48,641 bases of DNA from Bacteroidia bacterium (GTDB lineage: Bacteria > Bacteroidota > Bacteroidia > Flavobacteriales > Flavobacteriaceae), in assembly GCA_030430535.1 (NCBI GenBank), contig JAUIKY010000027.1:1-48641 (forward strand). Reading direction: 5' to 3'. Both the position numbers and the translations under genes were made by a program. This document shows positions 1 through 8,208 of this stretch, in pieces; the first letter of the stretch is position 1, and the number at the start of each line of letters is the position of its first letter. The notes under the pieces are model-generated. The model did no database searches and had not been told where the DNA came from. It saw only the letters and a list, made by a program, of their open reading frames with translations.

Positions 1-47
1 TGGAAACTGCTGAACAGTTTCTCCTGGTAGTTCTTTTTGCCTTGCAT
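1..47 (-). CDS. IS1182-like transposase, N-terminal fragment (cut by window edge)
   Basis: Reading leftward from an ATG at 45-47, the strand encodes M-Q-G-K-K-N-Y-Q-E-K-L-F-S-S-F before the window ends. That opening is typical of IS1182-family transposases in Flavobacteriaceae, which bring about DNA cutting and joining through a DDE domain lying beyond the edge. Only 15 codons are visible, so no catalytic residue can be checked. The identification rests on recall of the family's N-terminus and not on a search. The neighbouring SUKH cassette and the absence of other core genes up to position 850 fit an accessory, IS-visited region. Confidence 0.55.
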   Translation of the reverse strand, partial: MQGKKNYQEKLFSSF

Positions 48-115
48 CCCTAAAAATAAGAACTTTCAGGCAAATCTGAAAATTTTAAACTATATTTGAG
101 TCTTGTGCAACAGGC

Positions 116-240
116 ACAACGTGTATAATTCATTGCTAGTACTCGCCTACTTACGAAAATCCTCGCGGATTTTCTATTCGGTTTGTATTTGCTAAATTAG
201 TTGCTGAAACACGCAACGAAATCATACACAAACACGTTGT
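116..240. repeat. 125-bp imperfect palindromic element upstream of the SUKH gene
   Basis: The ends ACAACGTG (116-123) and CACGTTGT (233-240) are perfect inverted repeats. The next ~15 bases inward (TGTATAATTCATTGC against the complement of the right arm) also pair imperfectly. Inside is a perfect 8-bp hairpin, GAAAATCC (155-162) with GGATTTTC (167-174), loop TCGC. The nested, two-hairpin layout resembles folded recombination sites, and similar sequences recur between genes in Flavobacteriaceae. It does not match the attC core consensus of classical integrons. Confidence 0.55.
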
Positions 241-257
241 AAACAATTTGACCAAAA

Positions 258-713
258 ATGACATTTGAAGATATAAAAGCAAAATATTCTGACCGAGAAC
301 CAGCGTTCCCATCGAACTGTCCTGAACCGAATGAAACGGACTTGAATGAATTAATTGAAAAATATAATTGTATGTTTCCAAAATCATTTGTTGAGTTTCA
401 ACTCAAATACTGCAAAGAAGTTCCGATTGGAGATTTCGCATTTGAGGGATTTGGTTTTGCGAATAAGGAACTTGAACCTTACATGAATTTAGAAGAAGTT
501 TTAAAAGATTACGCTGAATTAGAATTCCCTGAATACTTAACGCCTTTTAGACAAGATAATGGAGTTTTTTGGTGTTTTGACAATCGGAGTTCTGAAAGTG
601 AATTTCCTGTTGTAATTTTTGACCATAACTCAAACGGAATTGAAACTGACCCGAATTACAAATGGGAAAATTTCATAGATTGGATTGACAAAACTATGGA
701 AGAAGAATATTAA
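258..713 (+). CDS. SUKH (SMI1/KNR4) family protein, probable immunity protein
   Basis: A 151-residue cytoplasmic protein without signal peptide or membrane segment. The middle and end show the SUKH pattern: an N-terminal helix followed by a hydrophobic core (FPKSFVEFQLKYC, about residues 40-52), a later F-R-Q-D-N-G-V-F-W-C-F-D segment (about 99-110), and a C-terminal F-I-D-W-I-D-K helix. SUKH proteins are known as immunity proteins against secreted or contact-delivered toxins, and also occur as orphan immunity genes. No toxin gene is visible beside it. It stands alone between inverted repeats and near an IS, so an orphan cassette gene is the likeliest reading. Start ATG 258 follows the palindromic element by 17 bases; no Shine-Dalgarno sequence is present. 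Confidence 0.75.
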   Translation: MTFEDIKAKYSDREPAFPSNCPEPNETDLNELIEKYNCMFPKSFVEFQLKYCKEVPIGDFAFEGFGFANKELEPYMNLEEVLKDYAELEFPEYLTPFRQDNGVFWCFDNRSSESEFPVVIFDHNSNGIETDPNYKWENFIDWIDKTMEEEY

Positions 714-776
714 AAAACTGTGTACAACACTGGTAACCGTTGCACAACCCTATGATTTTATAAAAACAGGATACAA

Positions 777-805
777 AAACGCCCTTTTAAGGGCGTTTGT
801 TTGTT
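777..805. terminator. Bidirectional intrinsic terminator
   Basis: AAACGCCC (777-784) pairs with GGGCGTTT (791-798), and the stem can extend by two pairs. It is preceded by an A-run and followed by a T-rich stretch, so it can end transcription of the SUKH cassette rightward and of pcrA leftward. Confidence 0.75.
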
Positions 806-848
806 TATTCTCTACACTTACTCAAAGCTTCAAGCTTCCTACTTCCAA

Positions 849-3218
849 CTACCCTACAACCTCCAACTTTGCAAAACGCAACAATAGCTTTTTAACACCG
901 CCATGCTGAAATTTAATTTCGGCCTTGGTATCGGCACCGGCACCTTCTATTTTTAAGACTTCCCCGGTACCAAATCGAATATGTTTAACCATATTGCCCA
1001 CGGCCAATTTACCATCGAATAAATTGGTGCTTTGTTGGCTGTTTCCATTGGCTTGCGCGACAGGCTTTAGGTTTTTAGGCTGCGACGCTTGGAATTTTTC
1101 GGGTTCGCTTTTTGTTTTGCCTTTCTTAAAAACGGGCTGTTTGGCAGGCTTATAGCGTACTTTATTTTGGTCTGGCCTACGGGTTTGCTCGGGCGCATCG
1201 CCAAAAATATCAGCATCCAGCATCGGATTGAAACGGCGTTCTTCAATGGGCGTCACAATATCGAGATACTGCTCATCGATTTCCTCAATAAAACGGCTGG
1301 GTTCAGAATCGACCAATTTTCCCCAACGGTAGCGCGACAAAGCATAGGTTAAATACGCCTGTTTTTCGGCACGCGTTAAGGCCACATAAAACAACCTACG
1401 CTCCTCCTCCAACTCACTACGCGTGTTCATGCTCATAGCACTCGGGAACAAATCTTCCTCCAATCCTACAATATACACATACGGAAATTCCAGACCTTTG
1501 GCCAAGTGTATGGTCATCAACGCCACTTGGTCGGCGTCTTCTTTTTCATTGTCCAAATCGGTTGCCAAAGCCACATCTTCCAGAAATTCGGCTAACGAGC
1601 CCGTGGCATCGGCCAATTCTTTTTGGCCTTCCACAAAATCCTTCATACCGTTCAAGAGTTCCTCGATGTTTTCCATTCGAGTCACACCTTCCGGCGTACC
1701 ATCCTTATTGAATTCCTTTATCAATCCGCTGGTTCGGGTAACATGCTCGGCGAGCTCAAAAACATCAGCGGTTTGGTTCAGCACTTGGTAACTTTCAATT
1801 AGCGTTACAAAATTTTGAAGCTTGTTTTTTATGCCTGAATTGACCTTAATATCGGTTTTATCGATATTTTTCATCACTTCAAAAATGCTTCGTTTATAAC
1901 CATTGGCAGCGACAATCAATCGGTCAATCGTCGTTTGGCCGATACCCCGTGGCGGAAAATTGATAACACGTTTAAGCGCTTCCTCATCGGCCGGATTGAT
2001 AATCAAGCGCAAATACGATAGTACATCCTTGATTTCCTTTCGTTGATAAAATGAGAGTCCGCCATAAATTCTATACGGAATATCGCGTTTTCTCAACGCA
2101 TCTTCAATGGAACGCGACTGCGCATTGGTACGGTACAGAATGGCAAAATCGCTGTTTTTGAGCTGATGGTTCATTTTATTATCGAAAATGGTACTGGCCA
2201 CATATCGGCCTTCATCGGCATCGGTTAACGAACGGTTTACTTTTATTTTCGGTCCATCGTCATTGGCCGTCCAAACCACTTTTTCAAGCTTAGTTTGGTT
2301 TTTATCGATAATGGAATTGGCCGCATTTACAATGTTTTTGGTAGAGCGGTAGTTTTGCTCCAATCGAAACACTTTTACATCGTCATAATCTTTTTGGAAA
2401 TTCAAGATATTATTGATGTTCGCGCCACGGAACGCATAAATACTCTGGGCATCGTCGCCCACCACACAGATATTTTGAAATTTATCGGAAAGCGCCCGTA
2501 CAATTAAATACTGCGAATGGTTGGTATCTTGGTACTCATCAACCAAAATATACCTAAAACGGTTTTGGTATTTCATCAACACATCGGGGAAGCGAGTCAA
2601 CAACTCGTTGGTTTTCAAAAGCAAATCGTCAAAATCCATCGCTCCGGCCTTAAAACAACGCTCTACATACTCTTTGTAAATATCGCCCATTCGTGGACGC
2701 CGTGCCATGGTATCGGCCTCAATGAGTTCCTGATTTTGAAAATACGCCCTAACGGTAATCAAACTGTTTTTGTACGATGATATTCTGGAACGGATCTGCT
2801 TGTATTTGTAGACGTCCTTATCGAGGTTCATTTCTTTGATAATATCACGAATCAACCTATCGGAATCTTGGGTATCATAAATCGTGAAATTACTGGGATA
2901 GCCCAATTTATCGGCCTCGATGCGCAATATTTTTGCAAATACCGAGTGGAAAGTGCCCATCCAAAGGTTTTTGGCTTCGCTGGCACCGACAATTTGCGAA
3001 ATACGCTCTTTCATTTCGCGCGCCGCCTTATTGGTAAAGGTAAGCGACAAAATATTAAAAGGATCTATGCCCTTACTCATCATATAGGCAATACGGTACG
3101 TGAGCACGCGGGTTTTTCCCGATCCTGCTCCCGCAATTACTATCATGGGGCCGTCAATTTGTATGGTGGGCTCTAACTGTGCATCGTTCAACTGGCTTAA
3201 ATACTTCTCCAAAATCAA
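849..3218 (-). CDS. pcrA: ATP-dependent 3'-5' DNA helicase PcrA/UvrD
   Basis: A 789-residue superfamily 1A helicase that unwinds DNA in nucleotide excision and mismatch repair and clears proteins from DNA. Motifs visible in order: Q-motif region LNDAQ (10-14), Walker A GAGSGKT (30-36), TNKAAREM motif Ia, DEYQDTN motif II, NYRST, IHLAKGLEFPYVYIVGLEE (motif V region) and LFYVALTRAEK (motif VI). The C-terminus after a proline/lysine-rich linker ends in a Tudor-like segment (GNMVKHIRFGTGEVLKIEG onward, about 738-789), the part that in PcrA contacts RNA polymerase. Length is normal for the family. It is transcribed alone, separated from the upstream membrane-protein gene by 108 bases. PcrA and UvrD cannot be told apart confidently by sequence reading, and Bacteroidota usually have one such gene. 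Confidence 0.93.
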   Translation of the reverse strand: MILEKYLSQLNDAQLEPTIQIDGPMIVIAGAGSGKTRVLTYRIAYMMSKGIDPFNILSLTFTNKAAREMKERISQIVGASEAKNLWMGTFHSVFAKILRIEADKLGYPSNFTIYDTQDSDRLIRDIIKEMNLDKDVYKYKQIRSRISSYKNSLITVRAYFQNQELIEADTMARRPRMGDIYKEYVERCFKAGAMDFDDLLLKTNELLTRFPDVLMKYQNRFRYILVDEYQDTNHSQYLIVRALSDKFQNICVVGDDAQSIYAFRGANINNILNFQKDYDDVKVFRLEQNYRSTKNIVNAANSIIDKNQTKLEKVVWTANDDGPKIKVNRSLTDADEGRYVASTIFDNKMNHQLKNSDFAILYRTNAQSRSIEDALRKRDIPYRIYGGLSFYQRKEIKDVLSYLRLIINPADEEALKRVINFPPRGIGQTTIDRLIVAANGYKRSIFEVMKNIDKTDIKVNSGIKNKLQNFVTLIESYQVLNQTADVFELAEHVTRTSGLIKEFNKDGTPEGVTRMENIEELLNGMKDFVEGQKELADATGSLAEFLEDVALATDLDNEKEDADQVALMTIHLAKGLEFPYVYIVGLEEDLFPSAMSMNTRSELEEERRLFYVALTRAEKQAYLTYALSRYRWGKLVDSEPSRFIEEIDEQYLDIVTPIEERRFNPMLDADIFGDAPEQTRRPDQNKVRYKPAKQPVFKKGKTKSEPEKFQASQPKNLKPVAQANGNSQQSTNLFDGKLAVGNMVKHIRFGTGEVLKIEGAGADTKAEIKFQHGGVKKLLLRFAKLEVVG

Positions 3219-3326
3219 TTTTATTTTTAAAGGCTAAAATTAACCATTGCTGTCCGTTTACAACGACAGATTTATTAATAATTATAAACAATTACGACAA
3301 GTGACCTTTTGATTTTAATGAAGTCT

Positions 3327-4886
3327 TTAATTTTCCTTTTCGCCATCGTTGGCAATCGCCGAACGCAGTCCGCTTCTTATACTAAGCCATATAAAGTTGA
3401 ATACTGATTTGGTTTGGTCGCGTTCCACCTGTTCGGCATGGCCATACCTGTAACCATCCTCGTTTTTGTTACTATCGTTTGAAATGAACCAATTGATCAA
3501 ACCCGATAAAAATTTATTCTTCTCCCTGCCATTTTCCTTGAGCATGGACACTTTAAAATTATCGTACTTTATTTTTAAATCTATATTAGAAAACGTGGGA
3601 TTTCCATCAATGGTAAAAAAGGTTTGGTATAGCTCTCCTTCAAAACGGGTATTCAAATTAGGGGCACTAAAGCTATTCATACTAGCAGCGGTTATATGAC
3701 CTAAATCGGCCTTAAAGATAAATTGACCTGTGGTGTCTTGGACTTTAAAACTCCAATGGACTTCCAACGGACTGTCTTCCATAAAATCGGTATCGACCTT
3801 TATTTGGGTTTCCGTACTTGAATTAAAGGTATTTCCTAAATGAGCAATGCTGGCATTAAAATTTTTGAAGTTTATCTCCCCAGCTCCATTTCCTGTTTTT
3901 ACCTTTTCGGAATAAATGATTGCTCCTTGGTTGATTTTTAGTGTATCGATGGCCAAATCGAAATTTAAATTTCTAAGCATTTCACTATACAAAAGCTTAG
4001 GCTTTAAATCGTCCGCTACCAATTTATCCCTGTAAATTTCAAAATTGGGTGCGTTAATTTGAACCCGTTCACTCTTTAAGCTAAAAGGTGATGACTTTAA
4101 AAAATTCAACTCCTGACCAAAAAATTCCACGGATTTAAAATTAACATTGAAATGGTCTCGCTCTTTATCGATTATGCGGCTTAACTCTTCTTTACCAAAC
4201 TTGGTTTTTATACTTACTTCAGTAAAAAATGAAGATGTGTTTGTAATGGATAATGAATCCACCAACAAATCATCGTAATCATTTAAGGCATATTTTAGAT
4301 GTCTGGATTGCAATGAAAAATCATCAAACTCCAATGGGTTATTTTCATTTTGGTTGAGTTTTAAAGCATCAACCTTCAAATTGAAGTCCGGCGAACTAAA
4401 AACCAACGAATCGTTTGCTCTTTTAACTACCAAAACATCGGCTTTTTTAATCAGAATTTGCTCCACTTTAATATTCTGAGTAGTTTCACCGAGCATCTCC
4501 TGCTTGAAATCAGCCTGATTTACCTTGTCGTTTTTAATGTATTTCGCGACGGGATTATGAATCAACAGCGTTTCAATTGAAATCTTATCATTAAAAAGGC
4601 AATCCCAATAACTGAGGCCTTCAATCGAAATGCTTTCAATGTGGCCTTGCGCAATCAACTCGCCGGTAGTTTTTCCAAATATTTCCCATTTCGATGATTT
4701 TAACGCCATATTACCTAATATAACATTAACATCTAAGTCGGAATAACTTAATTTAATATGAGGAGGTAATTGACTTAAGGCCTTTTCAATCTTTTTCTCA
4801 ACCTGCCAATCGGCTACCAATACCCCTACAATACCAACTAAGGCTAAAACCAATAAAACAGAGGCTACTTTGTGTCTTTTGCGCAT
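3327..4886 (-). CDS. Membrane-anchored AsmA/DUF748-like protein
   Basis: About 519 residues from the ATG at 4886 (M-R-K-R-H-K), which I prefer because it puts a positively charged stretch right before the single membrane segment (about 8-25, VLLVLALVGIVGVLVADW). An in-frame ATG lies seven codons upstream. The rest is predicted periplasmic and beta-rich, with repeating patterns such as ISIEGLSYWD and ISIETLLIHNPV that are typical of AsmA/TamB/DUF748 proteins, which line lipid-transport or envelope-assembly paths. No catalytic motif is seen. The C-terminus (about 465-519) is charged and then has a short hydrophobic helix. Its start faces the glutamate-synthase-like gene across a short divergent region. 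The family assignment is by pattern only; precise function is unknown. Confidence 0.55.
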   Translation of the reverse strand: MRKRHKVASVLLVLALVGIVGVLVADWQVEKKIEKALSQLPPHIKLSYSDLDVNVILGNMALKSSKWEIFGKTTGELIAQGHIESISIEGLSYWDCLFNDKISIETLLIHNPVAKYIKNDKVNQADFKQEMLGETTQNIKVEQILIKKADVLVVKRANDSLVFSSPDFNLKVDALKLNQNENNPLEFDDFSLQSRHLKYALNDYDDLLVDSLSITNTSSFFTEVSIKTKFGKEELSRIIDKERDHFNVNFKSVEFFGQELNFLKSSPFSLKSERVQINAPNFEIYRDKLVADDLKPKLLYSEMLRNLNFDLAIDTLKINQGAIIYSEKVKTGNGAGEINFKNFNASIAHLGNTFNSSTETQIKVDTDFMEDSPLEVHWSFKVQDTTGQFIFKADLGHITAASMNSFSAPNLNTRFEGELYQTFFTIDGNPTFSNIDLKIKYDNFKVSMLKENGREKNKFLSGLINWFISNDSNKNEDGYRYGHAEQVERDQTKSVFNFIWLSIRSGLRSAIANDGEKEN

Positions 4887-4932
4887 AATGTAAAGATATA
4901 CGTTCAAAACATCAATAACAATAAAATTTAAA

Positions 4933-4940
4933 TATCTTTA
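4933..4940 (+). promoter_or_regulatory. Candidate -7 box upstream of the glutamate-synthase-like gene
   Basis: TATCTTTA matches the Bacteroidota TAnnTTTG box at all defined positions but one, 35 bases before the ATG at 4976. A like box, TATCTTTA, occurs on the other strand just before the ATG at 4886. No convincing -33 TTG was found. Confidence 0.35.
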
Positions 4941-4975
4941 CTTTTCAAATCAAACTTGATCGTACTTCAATAACT

Positions 4976-6556
4976 ATGAATACTCTTTTTCAATTTATTT
5001 CTGAAATATCATGGTGGGTGTGGATTCTTATTGCTTTGGCTTTGGTGGCCATTAGAGATGTTTTTATCCAGAAAAAGCACACCATTAGCCACAATTTTCC
5101 CATTGTGGGGCACTTGCGCTATCTTCTCGAAAGCATTGGCCCTGAAATGCGCCAGTACTTTGTAGCCAACAACCGCGAAGAACTGCCGTTTAACCGTATT
5201 GAACGGGGCTGGATTTATGCTTCAGCCAAAAAGGAAAACAACTACGAAGGTTTTGGTACCGACCGCGATATTTACGAGCATCAGCACATTTTTATAAACA
5301 ATGCCATGATGCCCTTTAAAATTTCGGAAGAACACCCCAACCATATTGATAAAACCTTTTTGCCCTGCGCAAAAGTCATGGGCGAATTCAACAAACGAAA
5401 AAGGCCCTACCGCCCCGCATCGGTAATTAACGTTTCGGCCATGAGTTTTGGGTCGCTATCGGCTAAAGCCATAGAGTCACTGAACAAAGGCGTTAAAATG
5501 GCAGGAGCTTACCATAATACAGGTGAAGGGGGACTATCTCCCTACCATTGCAACGGCGGCGATGTTATTTTTCATTTTGGCACCGGCTATTTTGGAGTAC
5601 GCGACGAAAACGGAAATTTTTCCATGAAAAAAATGATTAAACTCGTTGAAGAAAACCCTTTTATCCGTGCCATTGAAGTCAAGCTATCGCAAGGCGCCAA
5701 ACCCGGCAAGGGTGGTGTTTTGCCCGGCGCAAAAATATCCTATGAAATTGCAAAAATTAGAGGTGTTGAAGTGGGCAAGGATGTACTATCGCCACCCAAT
5801 CATTCAGCATTTTCGAATGTGCCGGAAATGGTCGATTTTATTGAAGACATCGCCAAAGCCACAGGACTGCCAGTAGGCATAAAAGCCGCCATTGGAAAAC
5901 TGGAACAATGGGAAGAACTGGCTCAAATCATGCTAAAAACAGGAAAAGGACCCGATTTTATTACCGTTGATGGCGGTGAAGGCGGTACGGGAGCCGCCCC
6001 GCCCAGTTTTGCCGACCACGTTTCCTTGCCCTGGGTATACGGATTTAGCGACCTTTATAAACTGTTCCAAAATCACGCATTAACCGAACGCATTGTTTTT
6101 ATTGGCAGTGGCAAACTTGGGTTTCCGGGTAAAGCGGCCATGGCGTTTGCTATGGGAGCCGACTGCATAAATGTAGCCCGTGAAGCCATGATGAGCATTG
6201 GTTGCATTCAGGCGCAGATTTGCCATACCAATCGTTGCCCAAGTGGTGTGGCCACACAAAGCAAGTGGTTGCAAAATGGCATCGACCCCACTTTAAAGTC
6301 GGCGCGTTTGGCCCAATACTTCAGAACGTTCAGGAAGGAGTTTATAGAAATTACTCATGCTGCAGGCTACGAGCACCCATGCCAGTTTACCATGCGGGAT
6401 ATAGAGATGAATGTAGATGACCACAACCTTTCAAAAGAACTGCAAAGAACATACATGTACGAGAAAACACCAGTACCGTTCAAAGGCATGCAAAATTTAA
6501 AAGATTGTTTATATTTGGGAGGAAAACCAAATGAAACACCACCAAAAAACACTTAA
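4976..6556 (+). CDS. FMN-binding glutamate synthase family protein
   Basis: A 526-residue protein resembling the FMN/Fe-S synthase core of glutamate synthase (GltB), without the N-terminal glutaminase domain. A membrane segment at about 13-30 (WWVWILIALALVAIRDVF) suggests anchoring to the inner membrane. The FMN-barrel signature VDGGEGGTGAAPPSF is at about 335-350. The three cysteines C410, C416 and C421 have the C-x5-C-x4-C spacing of the 3Fe-4S cluster of glutamate synthase. In the full enzyme this core takes ammonia from the glutaminase domain and makes glutamate from 2-oxoglutarate. This stand-alone form may use free ammonia or an unknown substrate. It is followed six bases later by a small membrane protein, probably in one operon. 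Family membership is strong; the true reaction is unproven. Confidence 0.85.
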   Translation: MNTLFQFISEISWWVWILIALALVAIRDVFIQKKHTISHNFPIVGHLRYLLESIGPEMRQYFVANNREELPFNRIERGWIYASAKKENNYEGFGTDRDIYEHQHIFINNAMMPFKISEEHPNHIDKTFLPCAKVMGEFNKRKRPYRPASVINVSAMSFGSLSAKAIESLNKGVKMAGAYHNTGEGGLSPYHCNGGDVIFHFGTGYFGVRDENGNFSMKKMIKLVEENPFIRAIEVKLSQGAKPGKGGVLPGAKISYEIAKIRGVEVGKDVLSPPNHSAFSNVPEMVDFIEDIAKATGLPVGIKAAIGKLEQWEELAQIMLKTGKGPDFITVDGGEGGTGAAPPSFADHVSLPWVYGFSDLYKLFQNHALTERIVFIGSGKLGFPGKAAMAFAMGADCINVAREAMMSIGCIQAQICHTNRCPSGVATQSKWLQNGIDPTLKSARLAQYFRTFRKEFIEITHAAGYEHPCQFTMRDIEMNVDDHNLSKELQRTYMYEKTPVPFKGMQNLKDCLYLGGKPNETPPKNT

Positions 6557-6562
6557 CCTGTT

Positions 6563-7084
6563 ATGGAAGTCAGCCGAATTATAGATTTATTTTTATACGC
6601 TATACCCACATTAATTACTGGAGTAATCGCCTATTATTTTTTTAGGGAACACACCAAAAACGAAGATGGCCGCAGACGATTTTTATTAAAGAAAGATTTG
6701 CAAGTTAACGCTATGCCTTTACGGTTACAAGCCTACGAACGCATGGCACTTTTTCTGGAACGTATATCGCCTTCAAAACTACTTATAAGAGTTCATCCAA
6801 CATCTTCAAACAAAGAAGATTACGAAGCTCTTCTGATACAAAATATTGAACAGGAGTTTGAACACAATTTATCACAACAAATTTACATTAGTGATAAATG
6901 TTGGAACATTATTGCCACCGCAAAAAATGCGACCATTCAACTGATAAGAAAAGCCGGTATGCTCGAAAAAACCGACACGGCCAACAAACTCCGTGAGGTG
7001 GTCTTAACCGAAATGATGGAACGCCGTTCACCTAGTGAAGCTGCACTTTCTTTTGTAAAGGAAGAAGTGAGCGAACTTTGGTAG
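6563..7084 (+). CDS. Conserved single-pass membrane protein, unknown function
   Basis: 173 residues with one N-terminal membrane segment (about 7-27, IDLFLYAIPTLITGVIAYYFF) and a cytoplasmic, helix-rich charged domain. The segment LLKKDLQVNAMPLRLQAYERM is followed by a long amphipathic region. I recognise it as a small Bacteroidota-conserved family without an assigned role (possibly the one called DUF7935). It begins six bases after the glutamate-synthase-like gene, so the two are likely co-transcribed. It ends four bases before the convergent patatin gene. No catalytic motif is visible. Confidence 0.65.
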   Translation: MEVSRIIDLFLYAIPTLITGVIAYYFFREHTKNEDGRRRFLLKKDLQVNAMPLRLQAYERMALFLERISPSKLLIRVHPTSSNKEDYEALLIQNIEQEFEHNLSQQIYISDKCWNIIATAKNATIQLIRKAGMLEKTDTANKLREVVLTEMMERRSPSEAALSFVKEEVSELW

Positions 7085-7087
7085 TTT

Positions 7088-7999
7088 CTACCCCATCCGT
7101 AATTCGTTCGAGCGCGCCTCTTGACACTTTTTCTTAGCGTTAAAATACCCTTGCTGCCACCACTCGGTCATTAATTTTTTATTAAAGATCAATGAGTTCT
7201 CCGTCAGTTTTGCAGGAGTATAATAAAGATTTAAATCTACATTATTGTTTTTTGCGGCCAGTTTGCCAATAATAATATCACTGCGCTCCACCTGATCCAA
7301 CAAATGCCCAAACAGATTGATCATTAACGAATATGGATTTTTACCCAACACCTTATTGTAGGCCATATTTTCAGACTCCAGAATAACCGCATCAACCTCG
7401 GTAGCCCCTCTTAAAATAGCCTCGCGAATGGGCACTACGCACCCCAATCCGCCATCGGCATATTCAAAGCCATTTTTGGTGACCAAAGACATGAACGGAA
7501 TATAATTGCACGAAATCCAAATCCAATCGCAAAACTCTTCGTATTCAAAATCTTTTATCGATTTATATTCCACCCCATTTTTTGAAAGGTTAGAAACGGT
7601 TACTACTACATCTTCTTTAGTTTCTCTAATCAAATTGAATTCCTCATAGGTAAAATGTTTTCTGATATATTTTCGCAACGCCTTACTTTCACCGAACGTA
7701 CGTTTCATTTTTATAAACTGCCAAAGCGAGTTTAGAAAATCGATGGAAACGAATTCCCTGTTTCCCTTTTTTCTTATTACGAACGGATTGACGCTGAAAA
7801 TATTACTTTGGTTGACATTGGTAAAAACTTGGTGGATTTTATCAATCTTACCAGCTGCCAAATGCGGAACGAGCAAACTTCCTGTAGAAGTGCCCAAAAA
7901 CATATCGTAATCCCTACCTTCTTCCTGTATTAAATATTGAGCAACGCCCCCTGCGTAAGCGCCTTTACTACCTCCTCCGGAAATTACCAATGCTTTCAT
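7088..7999 (-). CDS. Patatin-like phospholipase
   Basis: A 303-residue patatin-family lipid acyl hydrolase. The oxyanion-hole motif GGGSKG is at residues 8-13, the nucleophile elbow GTSTG at 36-40 with Ser38, and the catalytic aspartate D182 lies in A-D-G-G. The Ser-Asp dyad is therefore complete. There is no signal peptide or barrel, so this is a cytoplasmic or peripherally membrane-bound enzyme, most likely acting on phospholipids or similar acyl esters. It converges on the membrane-protein gene at 7084 with only three bases between stops. The long intergenic stretch (8000-8208) upstream is shared with the divergent adhesin gene. Confidence 0.9.
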   Translation of the reverse strand: MKALVISGGGSKGAYAGGVAQYLIQEEGRDYDMFLGTSTGSLLVPHLAAGKIDKIHQVFTNVNQSNIFSVNPFVIRKKGNREFVSIDFLNSLWQFIKMKRTFGESKALRKYIRKHFTYEEFNLIRETKEDVVVTVSNLSKNGVEYKSIKDFEYEEFCDWIWISCNYIPFMSLVTKNGFEYADGGLGCVVPIREAILRGATEVDAVILESENMAYNKVLGKNPYSLMINLFGHLLDQVERSDIIIGKLAAKNNNVDLNLYYTPAKLTENSLIFNKKLMTEWWQQGYFNAKKKCQEARSNELRMG

Positions 8000-8208
8000 T
8001 AAAATTGGGTAAAACGTATTTAGTTATACCTTAAATATATTATATTCTTATGAATTTCAACACAAATACTTACAACTTGAGTCAACTGACTTAGCCAATG
8101 ACCATTACACGGTATTTTCGTTCCGTTTAACCATTAATTGACATATCACAATACGCCTTTAAAAAGAATATTTATTTTAGTCTTAGCTATTAACCATATT
8201 TCTTTTGC

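Larger units (their letters stand above)
103..747. repeat. Inverted 9-bp flanks of the SUKH gene cassette
   Basis: TTGTGCAAC at 103-111 and its exact reverse complement GTTGCACAA at 739-747 bracket the SUKH gene. The right copy lies in a longer motif, TGTACAACACTGGTAACCG, at 721-739. I read these as the borders of a single-gene cassette. The borders are seen directly; mobility is inference. Confidence 0.5.

Noticed and set aside
116-240. Classical integron attC site
   Set aside because: The arms do not fit the RYYYAAC/GTTRRRY core, and no integrase gene is in view.
3250-3269. Hairpin CTGTCCGTT/AACGACAG upstream of pcrA as a terminator
   Set aside because: It has no T-run on the minus strand, so it is at most a weak structure or a binding site.
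8138-8166. TTGACA followed by TAAAAA before the adhesin gene as a sigma-70 promoter
   Set aside because: Bacteroidota do not use the TTGACA/TATAAT consensus, and the -10 match is poor.
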